The notes below the pieces were generated by a model that saw only the letters and a list, made by a program, of their open reading frames with translations, searched no databases and was not told where the DNA came from. Both the position numbers and the translations under genes were made by a program. From GCA-2746795 sp964643965 (GTDB taxonomy: Bacteria > Chloroflexota > Anaerolineae > Promineifilales > Promineifilaceae): 10,433 bases of DNA. Shown here piece after piece: positions 1-6,138 of the stretch (position 1 is its first letter; every line of letters starts with the position of its first letter). The DNA lies in assembly GCA_964643965.1 (NCBI GenBank), contig CAZXVH010000148.1, positions 1-10,433 on the forward strand, in the 5' to 3' direction.

Positions 1-194
1 GGCGGGCAAGATGCCCGCGCTCCGGCTTAAGCCGCCACCAATTCATAATGGCGGGCAAGATGCGCGCTCCGGCTTAAGCTGCCACCAATTCATAATGGCG
101 GGCAAGATGCCTACGCTCCGCTTAAGCTGCCACCAATTCATAATGGCGGGCAAGATGCCCGCGCTCCGCTTAGGCTGCCACCAATTCATAATGG
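1..194. repeat. 47-48 bp tandem repeat array overlapping the metK 3' end
   Basis: Four head-to-tail units are visible. The 18-mer gccaccaattcataatgg begins at 34, 81, 129 and 177 (periods 47, 48, 48). Between copies lies a GC-rich hairpin element, GCGGGC-AAGAT-GCCCGC, perfect at 2-18 and 146-162 and degenerate in the two middle units. The last 18-mer is coding: read on the minus strand it gives the final residues HYELVA of MetK. The other units therefore repeat the gene's own end, with an in-phase TAA after the AA codons. The window edge cuts the array, so its true length is unknown. The units are contiguous with no unique spacers, so it is not a CRISPR array. Confidence 0.93.
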
Positions 195-1399
195 GCAGCG
201 GCGGCGCGTAAGGCTTCCGCTTTGTCTGTATTTTCCCAGGGCAGTTTCACATCAGAGCGGCCAAAGTGACCATAAGCGGCCGTTTGGCGGTAGATGGGAC
301 GGCGCAAATTCAGATCGCGGATAATAGCCCCAGGGCGCAGGTCGAAATGTTTGTTTATCATCTCCACCAGTTGAGCCGAGGTTAACTTACTGGTGCCAAA
401 AGTTTCCACGTTGACGCTCAAGGGATGGGCTACGCCAATGGCGTAAGCCACCTGCACTTCACAGCGCTCGGCCAGGCCGGCGGCCACGATGTTTTTAGCC
501 ACCCAACGCGAGGCATAAGCAGCAGAACGGTCTACTTTGGTGCAATCTTTGCCGCTGAACGCGCCGCCGCCATGCCGGCCCATGCCGCCATAGGTGTCAA
601 CGATGATTTTACGCCCGGTGAGGCCGGCGTCACCCATCGGCCCACCTACCACAAAACGGCCGGTAGGATTGACAAAAATCAAGAGATCCTCGTCAACCAG
701 GTCTGCCGGTAAAACTGGCTCAATCACATGCTTAATAATTTCAGCACGAATGACGTCTTGATCCACATCCGGCGCATGTTGGGTGCTGATAAGGACGGTG
801 TGGATGCGTTTGACTTTGCCATAGCTGTATTCCACCGTCACCTGAGATTTGCCATCGGGGCGCACCCAGGGCAATGTGCCGTTTTTGCGCACATCGGCGA
901 GGCGTTTGGTGAGCAGATGGGCCAGGTGGATGGGCATGGGCATCAGCTCTTCCGTTTCGTTGCAAGCGTAGCCAAACATCATGCCCTGGTCGCCAGCGCC
1001 AACGGCGTTGATGGCTTCTTCTTCGCCGCCATTGTGCCGGTATTCCAGGGCGCGGTCTACGCCTTGAGCAATATCAGGGCTTTGGCTGGCAATGGCGGAG
1101 ACGACGCCGCAGGTGTGGCCGTCGAAGCCTTTGTCGCTGCCATCAAAGCCAATTTCCACGACGACTTTGCGCACCAGATCGTCTACGTTGACGAAGGCGG
1201 TGGTGGTGATTTCACCCAACAGCATGACATAGCCGGTTTTAACGGCCGTTTCGCACGCCACCCGCGCCATCGGATCCTGCGCCATAATCTCGTCTAAAAT
1301 CGCATCACTAATCTGGTCGCACATCTTGTCGGGATGCCCTTCTGTCACCGATTCAGATGTAAAGAGTAGGCTCGGGGCAGTCATAAACGTTGTTGTCAT
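170..1399 (-). CDS. metK: S-adenosylmethionine synthetase (methionine adenosyltransferase)
   Basis: Cytosolic enzyme that makes S-adenosylmethionine from methionine and ATP, releasing phosphate and pyrophosphate. The 409-residue product has all the family hallmarks: GHPDK at 21-25 in the ATP site, GAGDQGMMFGYA at 134-145, and the glycine-rich signature GGGAFSGKDCTKVDRS at 277-292. The N-terminal FTSESVTEGHPDK block is typical. The ATG at 1399 is chosen because GGAGG (1409-1413) lies 9 nt upstream; an in-frame ATG five codons later (MTAPSLL) is a weaker alternative. The family usually ends near the LRAAAA stretch (about 397-402). Here seven further residues, HYELVAA, follow and are encoded by a repeat unit shared with the array downstream. 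The gene is preceded by a SAM-I riboswitch, which fits feedback control by its own product. Confidence 0.98.
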   Translation of the reverse strand: MTTTFMTAPSLLFTSESVTEGHPDKMCDQISDAILDEIMAQDPMARVACETAVKTGYVMLLGEITTTAFVNVDDLVRKVVVEIGFDGSDKGFDGHTCGVVSAIASQSPDIAQGVDRALEYRHNGGEEEAINAVGAGDQGMMFGYACNETEELMPMPIHLAHLLTKRLADVRKNGTLPWVRPDGKSQVTVEYSYGKVKRIHTVLISTQHAPDVDQDVIRAEIIKHVIEPVLPADLVDEDLLIFVNPTGRFVVGGPMGDAGLTGRKIIVDTYGGMGRHGGGAFSGKDCTKVDRSAAYASRWVAKNIVAAGLAERCEVQVAYAIGVAHPLSVNVETFGTSKLTSAQLVEMINKHFDLRPGAIIRDLNLRRPIYRQTAAYGHFGRSDVKLPWENTDKAEALRAAAAHYELVAA

Positions 1400-1426
1400 T
1401 TCTAAAAACCTCCAAAAATATTATCT

Positions 1427-1447
1427 GGAGCGTATCCGGTACACTCC
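1427..1447 (-). other. leader hairpin close to the metK ribosome-binding site
   Basis: On the minus strand GGAGTGTA pairs with TACGCTCC around the loop CCGGA, giving eight base pairs including one G-U. It sits between the upstream leader hairpin and the true Shine-Dalgarno GGAGG at 1409-1413. Its 5' arm contains a GGAG that could imitate a ribosome site. It has no U-run, so it is not a terminator. Its role is unknown. Confidence 0.5.
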
Positions 1448-1450
1448 AAA

Positions 1451-1478
1451 AGCTCAACTTCGTAAGAGAAGTTGAACT
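1451..1478 (-). other. second leader hairpin of metK, possible weak terminator
   Basis: On the minus strand AGTTCAACTTC pairs with GAAGTTGAGCT around a 6-nt loop, giving 11 pairs with one G-U. A short U-run (TTTT counting the last stem base) follows. It lies downstream of the strong riboswitch terminator. It could be a back-up terminator or an mRNA-stabilising stem; the U-run is short, so termination is uncertain. Confidence 0.5.
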
Positions 1479-1490
1479 TTTACGTTAAAC

Positions 1491-1523
1491 AAAAAAAGCC
1501 TCTTGATTGGGGTCAAGAGGCTT
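1491..1523 (-). terminator. intrinsic terminator of the metK SAM riboswitch
   Basis: A perfect 11 bp stem, AAGCCTCTTGA pairing with TCAAGAGGCTT around a 6-nt loop, ends in an uninterrupted run of T on the minus strand. It lies 20 nt after the aptamer. The 3' strand of aptamer helix P1 continues as AAGAGGC, which is complementary to GCCTCTT in the 5' arm of the terminator. A mutually exclusive antiterminator is therefore visible. With SAM bound P1 forms and the terminator folds; without SAM the antiterminator can form. The pairing is seen in the sequence; the regulatory logic is that known for S-box leaders. Confidence 0.95.
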
Positions 1524-1542
1524 GCTAAAACTATCTGCTTGC

Positions 1543-1643
1543 CTCTTATCTGCCAGCTTTCGCTGTCGGAATTAGCACCTTCCCAAATGATGGAGGTTGC
1601 TGCAACGTCATCGGGCCGATCCCTCAGTTGCTCCTGATAAGAG
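1543..1643 (-). ncRNA. SAM-I (S-box) riboswitch aptamer controlling metK
   Basis: The minus strand carries the conserved S-box blocks in order: P1 5' strand CTCTTATC, then CTGAGGGA, GGCCCGATGA, GCAGCAACC, GGTGCTAATTCC and the P1 3' strand GATAAGAG. P1 pairs perfectly over eight positions (1636-1643 with 1543-1550). The 101-nt aptamer is within the usual size. It binds SAM and turns transcription of the downstream SAM synthetase gene off when SAM is plentiful, through the terminator that follows. Lead expression element of metK; no other gene lies between it and metK. Confidence 0.96.
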
Positions 1644-1666
1644 TGTTAATTTTTAACTCGGTTTTG

Positions 1667-1694
1667 AGTATAACGAATGGGATTGGATTGTCAA
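1667..1694 (-). promoter_or_regulatory. housekeeping promoter of the riboswitch-metK transcript
   Basis: The minus strand shows TTGACA (1689-1694), a 16-nt spacer and TATACT (1667-1672). This is close to the consensus for the primary sigma factor. The predicted transcription start, about 1660, is some 17 nt before aptamer helix P1, the expected geometry for an S-box leader. The spacer is 1 nt shorter than ideal. The stretch from 1695 to 1794, between this promoter and the fabI stop codon, shows no gene; it holds only one AACGGCCGTT palindrome. Confidence 0.85.
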
Positions 1695-1794
1695 CCCTGA
1701 ATTGTGGCGCTCACCAATCATTGAGAAACAGCATAGGGCTGCGCCCTTACAACAGAGATTACTACCAGGCAGCTTACACGATAAACGGCCGTTT

Positions 1795-2586
1795 CTAAGC
1801 CCACTTCTCCGGCGGTTCAGACATGCCCAAAATATTATAACCGGCGTCTACATGCACGATCTCGCCGGTGACGCCGCTGCTCAAATCGCTGCATAACCAG
1901 AGCGCCGTCTGGCCTACCTCGTCTTGATCCACGTTGCGGCGCAGGGGGGTGCGTTCGGCGGTGTAGGTGAGCATTTTGCGGAAACCGGCGATGCCGGCCG
2001 CCGCCAATGTCTTGATCGGCCCGGCAGAGATGGCGTTGACGCGGATGCCTTGCGGCCCTAAATCGGCGGCCAGGTAACGAGTGCTGGCTTCCAGGGCCGC
2101 TTTGGCCACGCCCATGACGTTGTAATGTGGCACCACTTTTTCGGCGCCGTAGTAGGTGAGGGTGAGGATGCTGCCGCCGTTGGGCATCAGTTTGGCGGCT
2201 TCCCGGCTGAGAGCCACAAAGCTGTAGGCGCTGATGTCCAGGGCGATTTTGAAGCCTTCACGCGAGGTGTCTACGTAACGGCCGTCTAGTTCTTCTCGCG
2301 GGGCAAATCCAATGGCGTGAACCAAAATGTCGATTTCGCCAAAATGGGCGGCGGCTTTGGCAAAAGTGGCTGCAATTTGCTCGTCTGAGCCGACATCACA
2401 CATCTCCACAAAGGCGACGCCCAACTGCTCCGCCAAAGGCAGCACTCGCTTTTCTAATTGAGGGATGGCATAGCTAAAGCCAATTTCTGCCCCCTGTTCA
2501 TGAAGCGCCTGGGCAATGCCCCAGGCGATGGAATTTTTGTTGGCGATGCCAAAAATGAGCGCTTTTTTACCTGCAAGTAAGTTCAT
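1795..2586 (-). CDS. fabI: enoyl-[acyl-carrier-protein] reductase, FabI type
   Basis: NAD(P)H-dependent reductase of the last step in each round of type II fatty acid elongation, acting on trans-2-enoyl-ACP in the cytosol. The product is 263 residues, matching E. coli FabI (262). It is an SDR-fold protein with an N-terminal cofactor loop, GIANKNSIAWGIA at 13-25. The catalytic signature is Y155-x6-K162 within YYGAEKVVPHYNVMGVAKA, with the second FabI tyrosine at 145 or 146. HAIGFAP at 90-96 and SAGPIKTLAA at 187-196 are also typical. The ATG at 2586 is preferred over an in-frame start 14 codons upstream because AGGAG (2592-2596) lies 5 nt before it and the MNLLAGKKALIFG start matches the family. 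It lies 69 bp downstream of the glycosylase gene on the same strand, so co-transcription is possible. Confidence 0.96.
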   Translation of the reverse strand: MNLLAGKKALIFGIANKNSIAWGIAQALHEQGAEIGFSYAIPQLEKRVLPLAEQLGVAFVEMCDVGSDEQIAATFAKAAAHFGEIDILVHAIGFAPREELDGRYVDTSREGFKIALDISAYSFVALSREAAKLMPNGGSILTLTYYGAEKVVPHYNVMGVAKAALEASTRYLAADLGPQGIRVNAISAGPIKTLAAAGIAGFRKMLTYTAERTPLRRNVDQDEVGQTALWLCSDLSSGVTGEIVHVDAGYNILGMSEPPEKWA

Positions 2587-2630
2587 GTTTTCTCCTGTGA
2601 GGGGGAGCGCAAACGTCCTGCTTGCCACAT

Positions 2631-2652
2631 GCGGGCAAGACGCCCGCGCTCC
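2631..2652 (-). repeat. stray copy of the hairpin repeat, just after the glycosylase stop codon
   Basis: GCGGGC (2631-2636) and GCCCGC (2642-2647) pair around loop AAGAC, followed by GCTCC. It matches the hairpin element at 2-23 in the terminal array at 21 of 22 positions. In transcription direction it begins 8 nt after the TAA of the DNA glycosylase, almost the same spacing and orientation as the copy that follows the metK stop. There is no U-run, so it is not a standard terminator. It may stabilise an mRNA 3' end or be a mobile repeat. Confidence 0.85.
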
Positions 2653-2655
2653 ATT

Positions 2656-3294
2656 TTATTTTGAAATATAGGGATTATCTGCCAGCCAGTAACGCCAGGG
2701 CATAGAGAGCCACGGTTCCGGCGTCTTGCCCAGGCCAATGCGTGGCCCGGTTAAAACCTGGTTTGGCTTGATGGTCGGCATACCGGCTGGCGCTTCAGCA
2801 AACCATATAACCCCGCCCTCGGCGCAAAGGTTTGCCCCGTTTAAGGATTTGTCGATAGCCAGGGCTTGCGTGAGTTTGGCGGGGCCATTGGTTAGCTCAC
2901 TGTGGGAACGGCCGTTTCTATTTGCCCTCATCATATCTAAACCGTCAACCGGCTCCAGGGCGCGTATCAACACCGCGTTGGCCTGCCCTTCCTGCCCGGT
3001 GACCACGTTAAACAGCCAATGCATACCATAAGTAAAATAGACATACGCCTGACCGGCCGGGCCAAACATAACGGCCGTTCGCGGGGTAGGTCGCCCCTTG
3101 TTGGCCCGGTCGCCATGACAGGCCAGGTCGGGTTCGGGCGCATCGCAGTACGCTTCTGTTTCTACCACCATGCCGCTGAGGAAACGGCCGTTTAACCGCC
3201 GCACCAACCGCTTTCCCAACAGATCCCGCGCCACGACTTGTGCGCCCCTGGCAAAAAAAGAGGGCGGTAAAGGTAAGCTATGCAAGATCGTCAC
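2656..3294 (-). CDS. 3-methyladenine DNA glycosylase (AAG/MPG family)
   Basis: Base-excision repair enzyme that removes alkylated and deaminated purines (3-methyladenine, hypoxanthine, ethenoadenine) from DNA. The 212-residue product has the AAG block VVETEAY at 43-49. By alignment with the human enzyme, E47 matches catalytic Glu125, Y49 Tyr127, H60 His136, Y86 Tyr159 and N96 Asn169. AVLIRALEP (107-115) and NGPAKLTQAL (136-145) are further family motifs. The usual TPRN is TPRT here. The start is a GTG, supported by GGAGG (3301-3305) 6 nt upstream inside the kinase gene; the two genes overlap by 17 bp, which suggests coupled translation. The gene contains three AACGGCCGTT palindromes in under 300 bp. 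Confidence 0.95.
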   Translation of the reverse strand: MTILHSLPLPPSFFARGAQVVARDLLGKRLVRRLNGRFLSGMVVETEAYCDAPEPDLACHGDRANKGRPTPRTAVMFGPAGQAYVYFTYGMHWLFNVVTGQEGQANAVLIRALEPVDGLDMMRANRNGRSHSELTNGPAKLTQALAIDKSLNGANLCAEGGVIWFAEAPAGMPTIKPNQVLTGPRIGLGKTPEPWLSMPWRYWLADNPYISK

Positions 3295-5959
3295 CCTCTC
3301 CCTCCAGCACTGTCCCCGGCAAAAAAACCGTAAATGAAGTACCTTTCCCTACCTCGCTTTCAATGGTGATGTCACCCTGGTATCGCCTGACAATCTCAGC
3401 GCAGATCGCCAGACCCAGGCCGGTGCCGGGAATCTGCTGCTCTCGCCCCAGTGCGCCACGATAGAAGCGGGCAAACACATAAGGCAAATCATCTGGCACG
3501 ATGCCCACTCCATTATCCGTAATTTTAAACCAGATGGGGTGATCAGGATTTGCCCACTCTTCACCCGCAGAAATAGACACCTTGCCGCCCACAGGCGTAT
3601 AAGCAATGGCATTACCCAGCAAATTGGTCAGGAGTTGGCCCACATGTTTATCTGCCAGAAAAACGGCCGTTTCCGCCGCCGGCAGTTGCACCTCTATTTC
3701 AATCTCCTTCATCTCCGCCTTTGCTTCAAAAACATCGACATATTCCTGGATAACCGTTTTTAAATTCACCGGTTTCACCACGGCCGGCAGCGTCTCCGTT
3801 TCCAAATGGGACAAATCCAACAAATCCTGGATCAACTGCGTCAGCCGATCCGTTTCATGATGGAGAATGCGAAAATAACGCTCACGCTGTTCCTCACGCC
3901 CCCGTTCCGCCAGGGTGAGATACGTTTTCACATTTGTCAGGGGCGTGCGTAGCTCATGGGTCACATTGGCCACAAACTCCGTCTTGAGCCGCTCCAGCGC
4001 CTTCATTTGAGTAATATTTGCTTGTACAACCACAAAACCTTCCAGATTTCCAGCTTCATCAAACAAAGGGACCATCGTCACAGCCACATCATAATAAGCG
4101 CCATCTCGTCGTTGATTGATAAGCTGGCCCTTCCACATTTCACCTCGTGTGAGCCTCTCCCAAAATTCGCCATACGCTTTTTTGAAAGCTTCTTCTCCTA
4201 CCAAAAATGCCGGCGTGTAGCCCAAAACTTCTTCCCGCGAAAAACCACTTTGATCTTCCAACGCCTTGTTGACGTACACAATCTGGCCATCTTGATCCAG
4301 CAGCAAAATGCTTTCGCCGGCATTTTCTAAAACGGCAATGGTGCGATCTCGTTCCGACTTGAGGGCGGCCGTTTGCCGGGCAACCTCATGCGCCAAATCT
4401 TCTGAATGCGCCTGCAACCGCAGCACCATGTCGGCTCGTTCTATACTGGCGCTGATTAAGCTGGACAAGGTTGTTAAAAATAGGACATCATTGGTTGTAA
4501 AGGCGCCCAATTTGGGGCTTTCCGCGTTGATAACCCCTATCGTCCTCTCGGCAACCTTAATAGGCACAGCCACCTCGGACAGGGTGAGCGGATTTGCCAT
4601 CACATAGCGGGGCGCCTGGCGTACATCGTCGAGCCGCGCTGGCTGCCCGCTTTCAATGACAAGCCCGCAGAGACTTTCCGCCAGGGGAACTGGCTGAGCC
4701 AATACGGCGGCCGGCAGCCCATGATAGGCGTGATAGGGTAAAACGAGTTCTTGCCGCTCATCCAGGAGTAGAAAACCAAAATCATCAGGGTACAATTTCT
4801 GCACGATAGCGGCCGTGACGGTGGTAAATAATTCATCCATAGCCACAACAGAGGCGATGTCTAAACCAAGCTGGTGCAGCACGGCTAACTCCTCAGCCCG
4901 CCGCTCCGTTTCATGATGCAGGCGGGTATTGGCAATGGCCACAGCTGCCTGGTTGGCAAAAGCGCCCACCACCTGCCCTTGCGCTTCGGTAAAAGCATTT
5001 ACCTCATAACTATCCACATTTAAAACGCCGATGATTTCCCCCTTCACCAGCAGCAAAGCGCCAATCCAGGAGCGGATATCCCTCGCCAATCCACCGCGAA
5101 CCCATAAGCTGTGAGCAAATGTATCAGGAATAACGGCCACGTTTTGCCCGGGCGCAAATTTGTTCAGACCGCAACTGGCAACCATATCCGGGAAGCAGTT
5201 CTCCTTCTCGTCTAAATCAAACCCTTTAGCCGCTACCAGTTTCAGACGGCCGCTGGCGTCATCAAGGAGTTGGATAGAAACGGCATCAAAGGCTATGACC
5301 TCCGCCAACAAAGAGAATATCTTTTCATACAGACCTTCCAGGCTGAGCTGGGTGGTTAAAAGAGCGCCTACTTTTTGCAACGTTTTAGCCAGGCGCAGCT
5401 GCTTTCGTTCAGCAATGAGCAGCCGCCTGTTTTCAAAGGCGGCCGCCAATAAATTGGCGACTCCCTGGCACAGATTGATTTCCTCAGAGGAGAATGTGCG
5501 CCCTGGCTGCCACATGCTGATATGGAGGATGCCGATGGGATCGCCGGCCACCATTAAAGGCAGATAATAAATGGCATAGAGAGAAGAGGTGTTGAACCGC
5601 CGCTCTTGTACGCAAAATTTTTCCCCAGCCTGCTGCCGAGAAAGGATGATGGGTCGCTGCTCTTTTAAGACCTGCTGACTGATTGGAATCTCGCTTAACG
5701 GCCGTTTCTCATTTATTTCTTCTATCAGGTGTGCTGGCCGGTGGGCCTGCTGTCCGCGTACCTCGAGAAAGGCTTTGTCCTCCGTGAGGGTGGTGACCAC
5801 CAGAGATAGCTCACCCCCTAAATAAGCCAACAGCCCGGATAAGGCTTTTTCAATGGCTTCGGAGATGGGGACGGAGCCTGTGAGATAGTCGCTCATCTCA
5901 GCCAGGATTTGGGTCGCAGTTCGTTGGATCTCTTTTGTTGCAGGCGTTGAAGCTGTCAT
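3278..5959 (-). CDS. soluble hybrid-input sensor histidine kinase (GAF-GAF-GAF-PAS-HisKA-HATPase)
   Basis: Two-component sensor kinase of 893 residues that autophosphorylates on histidine and passes phosphate to a response regulator not encoded in this window. Domains by eye: GAF-like 1 at 30-180, GAF 2 at 205-347, GAF 3 at 373-508, a probable coiled coil at 508-545, PAS/PAC at 540-652, HisKA at 658-722 and HATPase at 765-882. The H box FVANVTHELRTPLTN places the phosphorylated histidine at H668. The N box is LLTNLLGNAIAYTP (N783), the G1 box ITDNGVGI (D815) and the G2 box GTGLGLA (845-851). No signal peptide or membrane span is visible, so it should sense cytosolic signals; the ligands cannot be deduced. 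No clear Shine-Dalgarno precedes the ATG at 5959. Its 3' end overlaps the DNA glycosylase gene, an unusual partner for a kinase. Confidence 0.95.
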   Translation of the reverse strand: MTASTPATKEIQRTATQILAEMSDYLTGSVPISEAIEKALSGLLAYLGGELSLVVTTLTEDKAFLEVRGQQAHRPAHLIEEINEKRPLSEIPISQQVLKEQRPIILSRQQAGEKFCVQERRFNTSSLYAIYYLPLMVAGDPIGILHISMWQPGRTFSSEEINLCQGVANLLAAAFENRRLLIAERKQLRLAKTLQKVGALLTTQLSLEGLYEKIFSLLAEVIAFDAVSIQLLDDASGRLKLVAAKGFDLDEKENCFPDMVASCGLNKFAPGQNVAVIPDTFAHSLWVRGGLARDIRSWIGALLLVKGEIIGVLNVDSYEVNAFTEAQGQVVGAFANQAAVAIANTRLHHETERRAEELAVLHQLGLDIASVVAMDELFTTVTAAIVQKLYPDDFGFLLLDERQELVLPYHAYHGLPAAVLAQPVPLAESLCGLVIESGQPARLDDVRQAPRYVMANPLTLSEVAVPIKVAERTIGVINAESPKLGAFTTNDVLFLTTLSSLISASIERADMVLRLQAHSEDLAHEVARQTAALKSERDRTIAVLENAGESILLLDQDGQIVYVNKALEDQSGFSREEVLGYTPAFLVGEEAFKKAYGEFWERLTRGEMWKGQLINQRRDGAYYDVAVTMVPLFDEAGNLEGFVVVQANITQMKALERLKTEFVANVTHELRTPLTNVKTYLTLAERGREEQRERYFRILHHETDRLTQLIQDLLDLSHLETETLPAVVKPVNLKTVIQEYVDVFEAKAEMKEIEIEVQLPAAETAVFLADKHVGQLLTNLLGNAIAYTPVGGKVSISAGEEWANPDHPIWFKITDNGVGIVPDDLPYVFARFYRGALGREQQIPGTGLGLAICAEIVRRYQGDITIESEVGKGTSFTVFLPGTVLEGEGDDLA

Positions 5960-5969
5960 GACAGGGTAG

Positions 5970-5978
5970 ATTCTATCA
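5970..5978 (-). promoter_or_regulatory. possible extended -10 promoter for the kinase operon
   Basis: On the minus strand TGATAGAAT (an extended -10 form, TGN followed by TAGAAT at 5970-5975) ends 10 nt before the kinase ATG. No convincing -35 is seen at the right distance. If used, the transcript would start only a few bases before the ATG, giving an almost leaderless mRNA. That would agree with the lack of a ribosome-binding site. One AACGGCCGTT (5985-5994) lies just upstream. Confidence 0.3.
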
Positions 5979-6082
5979 CAAGAAAACGGCCGTTACCCCC
6001 TTCCCTTAATACCTGCTAAAATTCAGCCCTACAAACCATTGCTATTTCCCAACTTAATTCCAACCGCCTTGCCCCCGCAGCA

Positions 6083-6088
6083 TACAAT
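6083..6088 (+). promoter_or_regulatory. candidate -10 box for glyA-gcvT
   Basis: TACAAT lies 51 bp before the glyA-gcvT ATG in the divergent intergenic region. A matching -35 at about 6060 is poor, so this is only a candidate. No glycine riboswitch motif or terminator was recognised between it and the gene. Confidence 0.25.
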
Positions 6089-6138
6089 TTCCTACCTTGC
6101 GTTCTGCGCCCTTCGCGGTTCCATTCAAGGAGATCAAC

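Noticed and set aside
1..194. CRISPR-like regular repeat
   Set aside because: Units are contiguous 47-48 bp copies with no unique spacers, include coding sequence of metK, and no cas gene is near.
11..211. Small plus-strand reading frame of 66 residues
   Set aside because: It is only the translation of the tandem repeat (recurring CHQFIMAGKMP) and runs opposite to metK.
728..1297. Plus-strand reading frame of 189 residues
   Set aside because: It lies antisense inside metK, has no family motifs, and metK is unambiguous on the other strand.
5995..6138. Glycine riboswitch before glyA-gcvT
   Set aside because: I looked for the paired glycine aptamer motifs and a terminator in the 5' region and saw neither; the leader is too short.
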